DNA of 64,000 nt from an uncultured Draconibacterium sp. Its GTDB lineage: Bacteria > Bacteroidota > Bacteroidia > Bacteroidales > Prolixibacteraceae. The notes beneath the pieces were generated by a model that did no database searches, had not been told where the DNA came from, and saw only the letters and a list, made by a program, of their open reading frames with translations. Positions within the stretch are counted from its first letter, which is position 1; each line of letters begins with the position of its first letter. The DNA lies in the NCBI RefSeq assembly GCF_963677155.1, contig NZ_OY781884.1, positions 3,096,501 to 3,160,500 on the forward strand, given 5' to 3'. The translations under genes and the position numbers were made by a program. Below are positions 18,552-26,706 of the stretch, one piece after another.

Positions 18552-19472
18552 ATGTACCCGCTAACAAGCAAAGCGGTACTGTGCGGACTGTTTGGGTTTA
18601 GCCGTCAGGCCTGGTACGACAGCAAAAAGCGCCAGTCGGGGCTTCAAATGCAGGAAGTATTTATATTAACATTGGTAAAAGAGCTGCGTGGGGATCACCC
18701 TCGCATGGGGGCCGAGAAGCTCCATCATTTGATAGCGCCGCAGTTACAGGACCATAATATTAAATATGGACGTGACAAATTCTACTACCTTTTGCGCGAA
18801 CACGGTTTATTGGTAAAACGTAAAAGAAGAGGACCTAAAACCACGAATTCGAACCATTTTTACCGTAAATATTCCAACCTGATCCGGGAGATAGAACTAC
18901 TCAGCTCAGGGCGCTTATGGGTGAGCGACATTACCTATATCCGCACCGAAAAAGGCTTTGTTTACCTTTCACTGGTAACCGATGCCTATTCGAAGAAGAT
19001 AGTAGGCTGGTGCCTCTGGCCCGATTTAACCAGCGAAGGGGCATTAAACGCCTTGCGTATGGCAGTTGCAGGCGAGGGAGTGAAACAAGGTCTCATCCAT
19101 CATTCTGACCGGGGGATACAATACTGTTGTAACGACTATGTGAACTTTCTGAAGGGCTCGAAAATAAATATCTCGATGACCGAAAACGGCGATCCGTACG
19201 AAAATGCAATAGCCGAAAGGGTTAATGGGATTTTAAAGGACGAATACGATTTAAACCATACATTTTCTGATTATCGGGAAGCGCTTGAAGCCACAAAAGT
19301 TGCGGTGTACAAATACAACAACAAACGGCCTCACCGCAGCGTAGACTTCATGTTTCCAACAGATGCACACTTGCATACAGGAGTACTAAAAAAACACTGG
19401 AAAAAGCGGCATTATAAGGCGAATGCGGAAACAGGGGAAAGCCTGCAGAGTGTTCCTGCAAACCAGGATTAA
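18552..19472 (+). CDS. IS3-family OrfB transposase (DDE integrase)
   Basis: A 306-residue OrfB with an N-terminal HTH_21-like segment (HPRMGAEKLHHLI) and an rve integrase core. The catalytic triad is complete: D126 in WVSDITYI, D186 in HHSDRGIQY and E222 in AIAERVNGILKDEY, giving the DDE spacing of 60 and 35 residues typical of IS3. The protein ends in KYNNKRPHRSVDFMFP, the usual C-terminal motif. It is probably made mainly as an OrfAB fusion by frameshifting, although the ATG at 18552 could allow separate translation. Confidence 0.93.
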   Translation: MYPLTSKAVLCGLFGFSRQAWYDSKKRQSGLQMQEVFILTLVKELRGDHPRMGAEKLHHLIAPQLQDHNIKYGRDKFYYLLREHGLLVKRKRRGPKTTNSNHFYRKYSNLIREIELLSSGRLWVSDITYIRTEKGFVYLSLVTDAYSKKIVGWCLWPDLTSEGALNALRMAVAGEGVKQGLIHHSDRGIQYCCNDYVNFLKGSKINISMTENGDPYENAIAERVNGILKDEYDLNHTFSDYREALEATKVAVYKYNNKRPHRSVDFMFPTDAHLHTGVLKKHWKKRHYKANAETGESLQSVPANQD

Positions 19473-19619
19473 AAAATAATACTGTAAGAAACTACAGGAG
19501 GATAAAATTTACCTGTCGCCAGTTTTAGGGCATACACAAAATCATGTCGGACTTTGCAGAAACAAAAAATGAAAACGCAGGAAAGAACAGTAAAGAAAAA
19601 CTTAGTAGTTTTGTAAAAC

Positions 19620-19644
19620 AGTAAATGAGAAAAAATCATTTACT
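19620..19644 (+). repeat. 9-bp inverted repeat before the 21-bp array
   Basis: AGTAAATGA at 19620-19628 and TCATTTACT at 19636-19644 are perfect inverted arms around a 7-base A-rich loop. They lie between the IS right end and the phased TCCTAC array and flank the ATG of a possible 82-codon frame. Confidence 0.6.
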
Positions 19645-19696
19645 CCTATCAGTAAAGAAAGTAATAATCTGTCAAGCTATTTTAGGAAAGGTCACG

Positions 19697-19880
19697 TCCT
19701 ACGTTGGAATAATGGTTTCCTACAATGAAAAATTGCCTTCCTACACCGAAAAGAACCGCTCCTACACAAAAAAAATGTCATCCTACACTGAAAAAACTAC
19801 GTCCTACATTGGTGAACCTATCTCCTACATTACATTTGTCTTGTCCTACAGGTGTAGGACGAGCATTTTGTAGCGTAGGA
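19697..19880. repeat. 21-bp phased TCCTACA array, direct then inverted
   Basis: TCCTAC occurs at 19697, 19718, 19739, 19760, 19781, 19802, 19823 and 19844, exactly 21 bases apart eight times, and seven of the eight continue with A. The complement GTAGGA then occurs at 19854 and 19875, again 21 apart. Where orientation switches, TCCTACA-GG-TGTAGGA forms a palindrome (19844-19859). The 14-base spacers are different from each other, but in copies 2-5 hold A-runs at similar phase. One frame (19625-19873) reads a Ser-Tyr heptad repeat, yet Ser is always TCC and Tyr always TAC, pointing to DNA-level constraint. The remaining sequence from the IS end to ccsBA holds no recognisable gene. Confidence 0.85.
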
Positions 19881-20133
19881 GCGATGATATTCGCCCTTTT
19901 TTTGTCATTTTGATATTTACAACCCAATTTCGCTGCAAAAAAACGAAACAAAAACTTCCTGCCTCGTTCGCTTCCCATAATCCGCAGAGAAAAAGTAGCA
20001 GACGGGCTTTTGTTTTGTTTCTTTTTTTGATTTGTTCTAAATAAGGATTATTTTCAGCAACTATTTTGTTTGGAAATAGTTATTCCAATTGTTCCTAAAC
20101 AAAAGACTTATAACTAAAATCGAAAAATTAAAG

Positions 20134-23100
20134 ATGAAGAAATTCTTTGCGTTTATAACATCCATACCGTTCGCGGCATTTATTTTTCTCGCGCTTGCTT
20201 TTTCAATGGCTGTGGCCACATTTATCGAAAGCAGTTATGGCACACCAACTGCCCGTGCGTTGGTGTATAACACGCACTGGTTCGAGGTACTTTGGGGGCT
20301 GTTTGCACTCAATCTTATCAATAACATGTTTCGTTACCGGTTTTTCACCAACAAACGTTACACATTGGGTATTTTCCACATGTCGTTTTTGGTGATGATA
20401 CTGGGAGGTGCAGTTACCCGTTTCATTAGTTTCGAGGGAGTAATGCACATTCGCGAAGGACAGAGTGCTGATTATATTCTTTCAACCAACGATTATTTTT
20501 ATGCCGGATTTGAAGGACAGGAAAAAGTGTCGCACGTGCGATTCTCGGAGGTTACGCCAAAGCAGTTTTCCACGAAGATGGATGTAAACGGAAAAGCGGT
20601 AAAAGTAAAAGCCGTTGGTTTTATCGAAAATGCTGAAAAAAAGGCCATCGCTTCCGATTCGGGCGAGCCGGTAATCGACTTTGTTTTTTCAGCGCCCAAT
20701 ACCCAGGGAATGCAATCGTTTTCGTTTAAAGAAGGAGATGTGTTGGATTATCCCGGTTTTTCTGCCGGTTTTGAAGTTAATGATGAAAAAGTGATCAACT
20801 TCTTTATGCAGGATGGAGCTTTGTTTATGACTTCTTTTGCGCAACTGGAAGAAACAACTATGGCTACGCAGGAGACGGTTAACTTATCTCCGGGTGATAC
20901 AATTCCGGTTAAACCAATGTTTTTATATGGTTATGATAATTTCCGCTTCCTGATTCGGAAATTCCTGCCAAGTGCTACATTTACGGCAGTAAAAAGCCAG
21001 ACCGAAACAGGTGAAGATGCTGTGATGGTGCAGATTTCTGATGGTGTGCGACAGCAAAATATTCCGGTGTTTGGTCATTCAGGGCAACGCGCAGATACTG
21101 TACGCGTGCCGCTGGGCAACGGTAATTTAAAACTGGCCTATGGCGCGCTGCCGCTGCAAGTGCCATTTAGTATTTATTTAAAAGATTTTCAGTTGGAGCA
21201 TTATCCTGGATCGAATTCTCCGTCGTCGTTTGCTTCGGAAGTTGTTTTGGTCGATCAGGAAAAAGGCATTAACGAGGATATTCGCATTTTTATGAATAAC
21301 ACTTTAAATCACCGGGGCTATAAGTTTTTTCAATCGTCGTACGATCGCGATGAACAGGGAACAATTCTTTCGGTGAATTACGATTTTTGGGGAACATGGA
21401 TATCGTACCTCGGTTATATTTTGCTTATTGTTGGTGTAATTCTGTCGTTGGTAAATCCAAATTCGTATTTCCAGTATCTGGCAAAAAAACTAAAATCCAG
21501 TTCGGTAAAAGTAATTGCAATCCTGGCTTTGTTGAGTAGTGTGGCTTTTTCTGCATCGGCACAAAGTGGTGTTGGCGCGGGAATTCCCTCGATTGACAAA
21601 GAAGTAGTAAAAGAATTTAGCGAATTGTGGGTACAAGGTGTTGATGGACGTATTGAGCCGGTATCTACGCTGTCGGGCGAAATCGTTCGTAAAATAAGCC
21701 GTAAATCCGGATTATATGGTTTGTCTGCCGATGGGGTGGTGCTGAGCATGATGGCGTATCCCGAAATCTGGCAATCGATGCCCATTATAAAAGTGGGAGA
21801 TAAATCGCTGGAGATGGCACTTGGTGCACAGAATAAATACATTACCATTCAATCGCTGTTTGATGAAAACGGTAATTATAAAATATCAGATGCTGTGCGG
21901 GCGGCTTATGCTAAAGCGCCGGGAATGCGCAACCGAATGGATAAAGAGTATATTAATGTTGATGAGCGGGTAAATATCTGTTTTATGGTATTTCAGGGTT
22001 CTATGTTTCATCTTTTCCCGCGCGAACGGGTGGAAGATAGCTGGTATGCACCAGGAAGTGCTGCTGTTGAATATTCTGATGGCGATTCTATATTTATACA
22101 AAGTGGATTTCAGCTGCTGTTGCAATCGATTACCGAAAAACAAAGTGAGAATGCTGTGCAGGTATTGCAAGCGGTCGATAATTTTCAGGCGAAATACGGA
22201 GCTGATCTCTTACCCGGAGAAAAGAAGAAAAACGTTGAGATTCTTTTCAATAAAGTCAATCCGTTTAAACGCATTTTTCCGTTTTACCTGTTGTTTGGTT
22301 TCTTGCTGTTGACGGTACTTTTTATCAACATTTTCAGGCAAAAGCAATTACCGTCGTTTTTAAAGTATTCGTTTTTCGGATTCATTATAATCCTGTTTTT
22401 AGTACACACCGTTGGATTAGTTGTACGTTGGTACATATCGGGACATGCGCCGTGGAGTAACGGTTACGAATCGGTGGTGTATGTTGCGTGGGCAACCATG
22501 CTGGCCGGAATTATTTTTGGACGGAAATACCCAATGGTTGTGGGTACTGCAGCATTTTTAACCGGAATTGCGCTCTTTGTGGCTCACCTCAGTTGGATGA
22601 ATCCGGAGGTGACCAATCTGGTGCCGGTGCTTAAATCGTACTGGTTAGCTATCCATGTGGCGATAATTACGGCCAGTTACGGATTTCTGGGACTGAGTAT
22701 GTTTCTTGGAGTTTTGGTGATGCTATTAATCGTTCTGCGAAGAAGCGTGAACGAGATAAAAGTAAACGGCTTTATTGAGCAGCTTACAACAATTAACGAA
22801 ATGTCGGCAACGGTTGGTTTGTATTTTCTTACCATCGGGACTTTTCTTGGTGGCGTGTGGGCTAACGAAAGCTGGGGCCGCTACTGGGGCTGGGATCCGA
22901 AAGAAACCTGGGCACTTATTACTGTAGTGGTTTACTCGTTTATTGTACACATGCGATTGATTCCTTCATTGAAGGGAATTTTCAATTATAATTTTGCGTC
23001 GATACTTGGTTTTGCTTCGGTAATGATGACCTATTTTGGCGTCAATTATTACCTCTCAGGATTACACTCCTACGGAAAAGGTGTTGCCGATGGAGTTGAT

Positions 23101-23196
23101 CCGGCGGTTCCTGCATTTATTTTGGTATTGGTTGGATTGATAATCTGGGCCTATGTAAAAGACAATAAATATCAGGCTCAACAAGTTGAAAGCTGA
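20134..23196 (+). CDS. ccsBA: Fused ResB-CcsA cytochrome c biogenesis protein
   Basis: System II cytochrome c synthetase: it exports haem and attaches it to CXXCH apocytochromes outside the inner membrane. The 1020-residue protein carries an N-terminal ResB part (membrane segments near residues 3-25, 50-65 and 80-95, then a large periplasmic region) and a C-terminal CcsA part with at least six helices. The tryptophan-rich haem loop is intact as WGRYWGWDPKETWAL, and SGHAPWSNGYESV precedes it. I start at ATG 20134, where the first helix begins, rather than the in-frame TTG at 20089. It is preceded by the phased repeat array. Confidence 0.93.
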   Translation: MKKFFAFITSIPFAAFIFLALAFSMAVATFIESSYGTPTARALVYNTHWFEVLWGLFALNLINNMFRYRFFTNKRYTLGIFHMSFLVMILGGAVTRFISFEGVMHIREGQSADYILSTNDYFYAGFEGQEKVSHVRFSEVTPKQFSTKMDVNGKAVKVKAVGFIENAEKKAIASDSGEPVIDFVFSAPNTQGMQSFSFKEGDVLDYPGFSAGFEVNDEKVINFFMQDGALFMTSFAQLEETTMATQETVNLSPGDTIPVKPMFLYGYDNFRFLIRKFLPSATFTAVKSQTETGEDAVMVQISDGVRQQNIPVFGHSGQRADTVRVPLGNGNLKLAYGALPLQVPFSIYLKDFQLEHYPGSNSPSSFASEVVLVDQEKGINEDIRIFMNNTLNHRGYKFFQSSYDRDEQGTILSVNYDFWGTWISYLGYILLIVGVILSLVNPNSYFQYLAKKLKSSSVKVIAILALLSSVAFSASAQSGVGAGIPSIDKEVVKEFSELWVQGVDGRIEPVSTLSGEIVRKISRKSGLYGLSADGVVLSMMAYPEIWQSMPIIKVGDKSLEMALGAQNKYITIQSLFDENGNYKISDAVRAAYAKAPGMRNRMDKEYINVDERVNICFMVFQGSMFHLFPRERVEDSWYAPGSAAVEYSDGDSIFIQSGFQLLLQSITEKQSENAVQVLQAVDNFQAKYGADLLPGEKKKNVEILFNKVNPFKRIFPFYLLFGFLLLTVLFINIFRQKQLPSFLKYSFFGFIIILFLVHTVGLVVRWYISGHAPWSNGYESVVYVAWATMLAGIIFGRKYPMVVGTAAFLTGIALFVAHLSWMNPEVTNLVPVLKSYWLAIHVAIITASYGFLGLSMFLGVLVMLLIVLRRSVNEIKVNGFIEQLTTINEMSATVGLYFLTIGTFLGGVWANESWGRYWGWDPKETWALITVVVYSFIVHMRLIPSLKGIFNYNFASILGFASVMMTYFGVNYYLSGLHSYGKGVADGVDPAVPAFILVLVGLIIWAYVKDNKYQAQQVES

Positions 23197-23399
23197 GTCA
23201 GCGGAATAGATATCCGTTAAGTGAAACTTTAGAATAATAAGTTCATAAAGTCGATTCGTCAGATTTTAACTTTTTGTTATACAGGTAATTGATGTTATTT
23301 GGAATGTGTATAAATAGGATGAGCTAAAAAATAGCATAATCGCTTTATAAATCAACCAACAACAAAAGCCTTATATTTCGAGGTTTTTAAAATTGAAAT

Positions 23400-25190
23400 A
23401 TGGGACAGACAGTAACACGTACCTTTGATATTCTTGAACGGATATTGAAAGAATTCCCCCGTGAAGATGCCATTGCTGGTAAAAAAGAGGGCAAATGGTA
23501 CACCTATTCAACCAACGAATATTATAAAAAATCGCATCATCTGGCCACAGGGCTAATGGCTTTGGGCTTAAAGCGTGGCGATAGAGTGGCTACAGTTACC
23601 ACCAACCGGGCGGAGTGGAATATTGCCGATATGGGAATGGCAATGGCCGGAATAATTCATGTTCCTATTTACCCAACGCTGGGCGACGATGAATACAAGT
23701 ATATTCTGAAACACGCCGAAGTAAAGATCATTTTGGCAGGCGATAAAAAGCTTTTCCAAAGCATGTGTCCGCTGGCCAGTGCGAGTGATGGTGTTGATGC
23801 TGTTTATACTTTTGAAGAAGTTGACGGGGCAAAGAATTTCCAGCAGATTCTGGATTTGGGGGAGGAGAAAAATGACGAATTTGCCGATCAGTTGGAGGCC
23901 GTAAAAAAAGACATTAAGCCGGAAGATCTGGCAACTATTATTTATACCTCGGGAACAACCGGTGTCCCCAAAGGGGTGATGCTTAGTCACAAGAATTTGG
24001 TTTCGAATTTTACCGAGCATGCAAAACTTCATAACCTTGGAATAGAGCACAAAGCATTGAGTTTTCTCCCACTTTGCCATGTTTACGAGCGAAGTGTCAA
24101 TTATCATTTCCAGTACCGGGGAATGGGCGTGTATTATGTGGGAAACCTCAGTCAGATTGTTTCATCTATTAAAGAAGTAAAACCGCATATGTTTAACTCG
24201 GTGCCACGATTGCTCGAAAAAGTATACGATGGTTTTGTGGCCAAAGGAAAAGAACTGACAGGAATTAAAAAGAAACTTTATTTCTGGGCATTAAATCTTA
24301 CGCATCATTTTGAATACAATAAAAAGTTCGGTCCGTTAATGCGACTGAAAATTTCGGTGGCCGATAAATTAATCTACTCCAAATGGAGAGAAGCACTTGG
24401 CGGAAATATCACCTATATTGTTTCTGGTGGTGCCGCACTTCAGCCGCGTATTGGCCGCGTATTTGGGATGGCCAAACTTACCACACTTGAAGGATACGGT
24501 TTAACCGAAACTTCGCCGGTAATTGCCGTAAATAATCCAACTACAAAGGAAATGATGGTGGGAACAGTGGGCCCGATACTGGAAGGTTATGATGTGAAAT
24601 TTGCTTCGGATGGCGAGATTTTATGTAAGGGGCCAGGTATTATGAAAGGCTATTACAAAGCCCCTGAATTGACCGATGAAGTGATTGACAAAAACGGGTG
24701 GTTTCACACCGGCGATATTGGTATGTTAGTAGACAATAAATACCTGAAGATTACCGATCGTAAAAAAGAAATTTTTAAACTTTCGGGCGGAAAATATATT
24801 GCTCCTCAGATGATTGAGAACAAGTTGAAAACATCTGAACTGATTGAGCAGGTGATGGTAATTGGGGCCAACGAGAAATTTGCCAGTGCCATCATTTCAC
24901 CGTGTTTTCCAATTCTTCACGACTGGGCAGGCGAGCACAAACTGCACTACGAAAACAATGAAGAACTGATTCAGCTTCCGGAAGTAATTCAAAAAATGCA
25001 AAAAGAAGTGATGAAGGTGAATAAAACCCTGGGATCGCACGAACAAATCAGCCGCATTCGTCTGGTGTGCGAAGAATGGACTCCAACATCGGGGGAACTG
25101 TCGCCAACACTAAAACTTCGACGAAATGCCGTTGCAGTAAAATACAAGCACTTAATTGATGATATATATGCCGTAGGGGCAAAAAAGTAG
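23400..25190 (+). CDS. fadD: Long-chain acyl-CoA synthetase (AMP-forming)
   Basis: Activates fatty acids to acyl-CoA through an acyl-adenylate, in the cytoplasm or at the inner membrane. At 596 residues it has the FAA1-like length. Diagnostic motifs are complete: the P-loop IIYTSGTTGVPKGVMLSHKN, the adenine motif GYGLTETSPVIAVN, the GWFHTGDIG hinge region with its Asp, and DRKKEIFKLSGGKYIAPQ, which carries the C-terminal domain. Substrate chain length cannot be read from sequence alone. A TATATTTC site about 30 bases upstream resembles the -7 box. A hairpin terminator follows. Confidence 0.94.
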   Translation: MGQTVTRTFDILERILKEFPREDAIAGKKEGKWYTYSTNEYYKKSHHLATGLMALGLKRGDRVATVTTNRAEWNIADMGMAMAGIIHVPIYPTLGDDEYKYILKHAEVKIILAGDKKLFQSMCPLASASDGVDAVYTFEEVDGAKNFQQILDLGEEKNDEFADQLEAVKKDIKPEDLATIIYTSGTTGVPKGVMLSHKNLVSNFTEHAKLHNLGIEHKALSFLPLCHVYERSVNYHFQYRGMGVYYVGNLSQIVSSIKEVKPHMFNSVPRLLEKVYDGFVAKGKELTGIKKKLYFWALNLTHHFEYNKKFGPLMRLKISVADKLIYSKWREALGGNITYIVSGGAALQPRIGRVFGMAKLTTLEGYGLTETSPVIAVNNPTTKEMMVGTVGPILEGYDVKFASDGEILCKGPGIMKGYYKAPELTDEVIDKNGWFHTGDIGMLVDNKYLKITDRKKEIFKLSGGKYIAPQMIENKLKTSELIEQVMVIGANEKFASAIISPCFPILHDWAGEHKLHYENNEELIQLPEVIQKMQKEVMKVNKTLGSHEQISRIRLVCEEWTPTSGELSPTLKLRRNAVAVKYKHLIDDIYAVGAKK

Positions 25191-25232
25191 TAGTAACGAA
25201 ACAGGTGCGAAAGCACAAGCTGAACCAAGCTT

Positions 25233-25266
25233 AAAAGGTTGCAAGTTCATTCCTGCAGCCTTTTTT
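25233..25266 (+). terminator. Terminator after the acyl-CoA synthetase gene
   Basis: AAAAGGTTGCA (25233-25243) pairs with TGCAGCCTTTTT (25254-25265) with one mismatch, followed by T residues. The convergent membrane-protein gene ends 27 bases further on. Confidence 0.75.
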
Positions 25267-25292
25267 ATTGCCCGATTTTAAGTATCTGTTGT

Positions 25293-25733
25293 TTAAAACA
25301 AAGCCCTGTCCCACGGAATGGCCGCCAGAACGAGTACTAATGCAAGGCCATAAAAAATTGTCGCTGCCCGGTATTTCTTTAGCGGAGCCACATTTTTTTT
25401 CGATTTTGCCCTGCCAATGTGCACCAATGCAAGTGCAATTATCATTAACAGGATATGTTCAACGGCGTAAAAACGCAAATCGCTGTTTTTCATGGCCGCT
25501 CCAAAATCTGCAAATGCTGCTTTGGTAATAGGGCTAACAAAAGCGTAGAGTACAATTCCTACCAGAAACTGAATGTCCATTATCATTACCAGAATTAATC
25601 CTGACAGATTATCGGTCCGGCTCCATATACGTTTACTTGCGAGGCCGCTTGCTGCAAGCAAAACTGCAAAAACAAGTGCGATTAAAACCAGCCATCTAAA
25701 TCCGTTGTGTGCATGTAATAGTCCTTGGTACAT
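25293..25733 (-). CDS. Small four-helix membrane protein
   Basis: A 146-residue integral membrane protein with four predicted helices (about residues 13-32, 44-65, 86-103 and 123-140). It starts with MYQGLLHAHNGFRWLVL and has a conserved-looking His in HAHNGFRW and in YAVEHILLMI, spaced as in di-haem cytochrome-b-like small membrane proteins. I cannot confirm haem binding. It stands alone and is convergent with the acyl-CoA synthetase gene. The family is common but uncharacterised in Bacteroidota. Confidence 0.8.
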   Translation of the reverse strand: MYQGLLHAHNGFRWLVLIALVFAVLLAASGLASKRIWSRTDNLSGLILVMIMDIQFLVGIVLYAFVSPITKAAFADFGAAMKNSDLRFYAVEHILLMIIALALVHIGRAKSKKNVAPLKKYRAATIFYGLALVLVLAAIPWDRALF

Positions 25734-25912
25734 AATTTATGTTTTTATAGAAATGTAACACCAGATTTTGCTTTTGGTTGAAAGCTTTCAGAAAAACATC
25801 GATTGGTTTTATGATAATCCGATCAGTTTTTTCAATCCCGTATTTTCTTATCTTTATTTGGTTCAATAACATGCTATCGAGAATTAGGACTCAGAACACG
25901 AATTAGCCGAAT

Positions 25913-26665
25913 ATGCAGGAAGTAAAGAAACAGCTGGAAGTTTTACTTGTAAACTATTTTCGAGATTGTTACCCCGATTTTCCGAAAGGGAAAGTTGTGG
26001 CCTCCGAATCGCCCGATTTTGTGGTGAAAATGAAAAATGCACACAAATTGGGAATTGAACTTACACGGTTAAACCCCGCTAGTGCGACAATTAAAACAGA
26101 AACAGATCAGGCCCGGATTAATTTCAGGGACGAAATGGTTGAAGCTATGAAGGAGCTTTTTGAAGCGAGATCAGATGCAAAGCTTTTTGTGAAATTTATG
26201 TTTTCGGAGAAACACCAAATCGTCCCAGAACGTGAGTTAATGATCCGATCGAAAACCGTGGCAACAATAAAGTCTTCTATTTCGGGTAACGCCAATGAAG
26301 CTTTTTTCCATAAGATCCTCACAAATTCAGAGTTGCCTGATGGTGTGGAACAGGTAATGATCGCTCATCATCCGGATTTAAAAGAATCGGTTTGGGAACG
26401 TTCGAATAACCTGGGAATATCAAATAATGTGATTGATGATATTCGTTTAGCGATTGCCAAGAAAGATGAAAAACTGCGCTTGTATCAAAAACAACAGCTC
26501 GATGAGTACTGGCTATTGATAACTACTGATTGTTTGCGAGCTGATAAAAATATCAATCTTTTGAATAAGATTAGTAATGAGGAATTTGAATCAAGGTTTC
26601 AACAGGTTTTTGTGCTTGATTTAATGCGTGCCCGGGTTATACCACTAATTGAAAATCAGAAATAG
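25913..26665 (+). CDS. Hypothetical protein with PD-(D/E)xK nuclease-like motif
   Basis: A 250-residue soluble protein without signal or membrane segment. Near residues 33-55 the pattern SPDFVV then GIELTRL resembles motifs II and III of the PD-(D/E)xK nuclease fold (Asp, then Glu-x-Thr with a hydrophobic flank), although the usual Lys is replaced by Thr. Glu/Lys-rich helices and a C-terminal strand-rich part (QLDEYWLLITTDC, FQQVFVLDLM) follow. It stands alone and no methyltransferase or toxin-antitoxin partner is adjacent. The nuclease idea is an inference from a short motif. Confidence 0.7.
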   Translation: MQEVKKQLEVLLVNYFRDCYPDFPKGKVVASESPDFVVKMKNAHKLGIELTRLNPASATIKTETDQARINFRDEMVEAMKELFEARSDAKLFVKFMFSEKHQIVPERELMIRSKTVATIKSSISGNANEAFFHKILTNSELPDGVEQVMIAHHPDLKESVWERSNNLGISNNVIDDIRLAIAKKDEKLRLYQKQQLDEYWLLITTDCLRADKNINLLNKISNEEFESRFQQVFVLDLMRARVIPLIENQK

Positions 26666-26698
26666 CCGAAGCCTGATTAGAAAAAGACTTCGGCTATT
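26661..26698. terminator. Bidirectional terminator between convergent genes
   Basis: TAGCCGAAG (26663-26671) pairs with CTTCGGCTA (26688-26696) around a 16-base A-rich loop. The left arm includes the stop codon of the upstream gene, and the convergent hexokinase stop lies 11 bases to the right. Confidence 0.6.
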
Positions 26699-26706
26699 AA
26701 ACGATA

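Larger units (their letters stand above)
18091..19538 (+). mobile_element. IS3-family insertion sequence
   Basis: About 1.45 kb containing orfA and orfB in the IS3 arrangement, with orfB in the -1 frame. Proposed ends are an imperfect terminal inverted repeat: TGTCTTATACTAAAATAGC at 18091 and, read on the other strand, TGTGTATGCCCTAAAACTGG ending at 19538. They share the TG start, CTAAAA and a GAC further in. No matching 3-5 base target duplication is visible at these ends, so the exact borders are tentative. Both reading frames appear intact, so the element may still be active. Confidence 0.7.

Noticed and set aside
19697-19880. CRISPR array
   Set aside because: The conserved unit is only 6-7 bp and the period 21 bp; CRISPR repeats are longer (about 23-47 bp) with similar-length spacers, and no cas gene is present.
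20089-20133. TTG start for ccsBA, 15 codons upstream
   Set aside because: The first membrane helix starts directly after ATG 20134 and the upstream codons add only a basic stretch.
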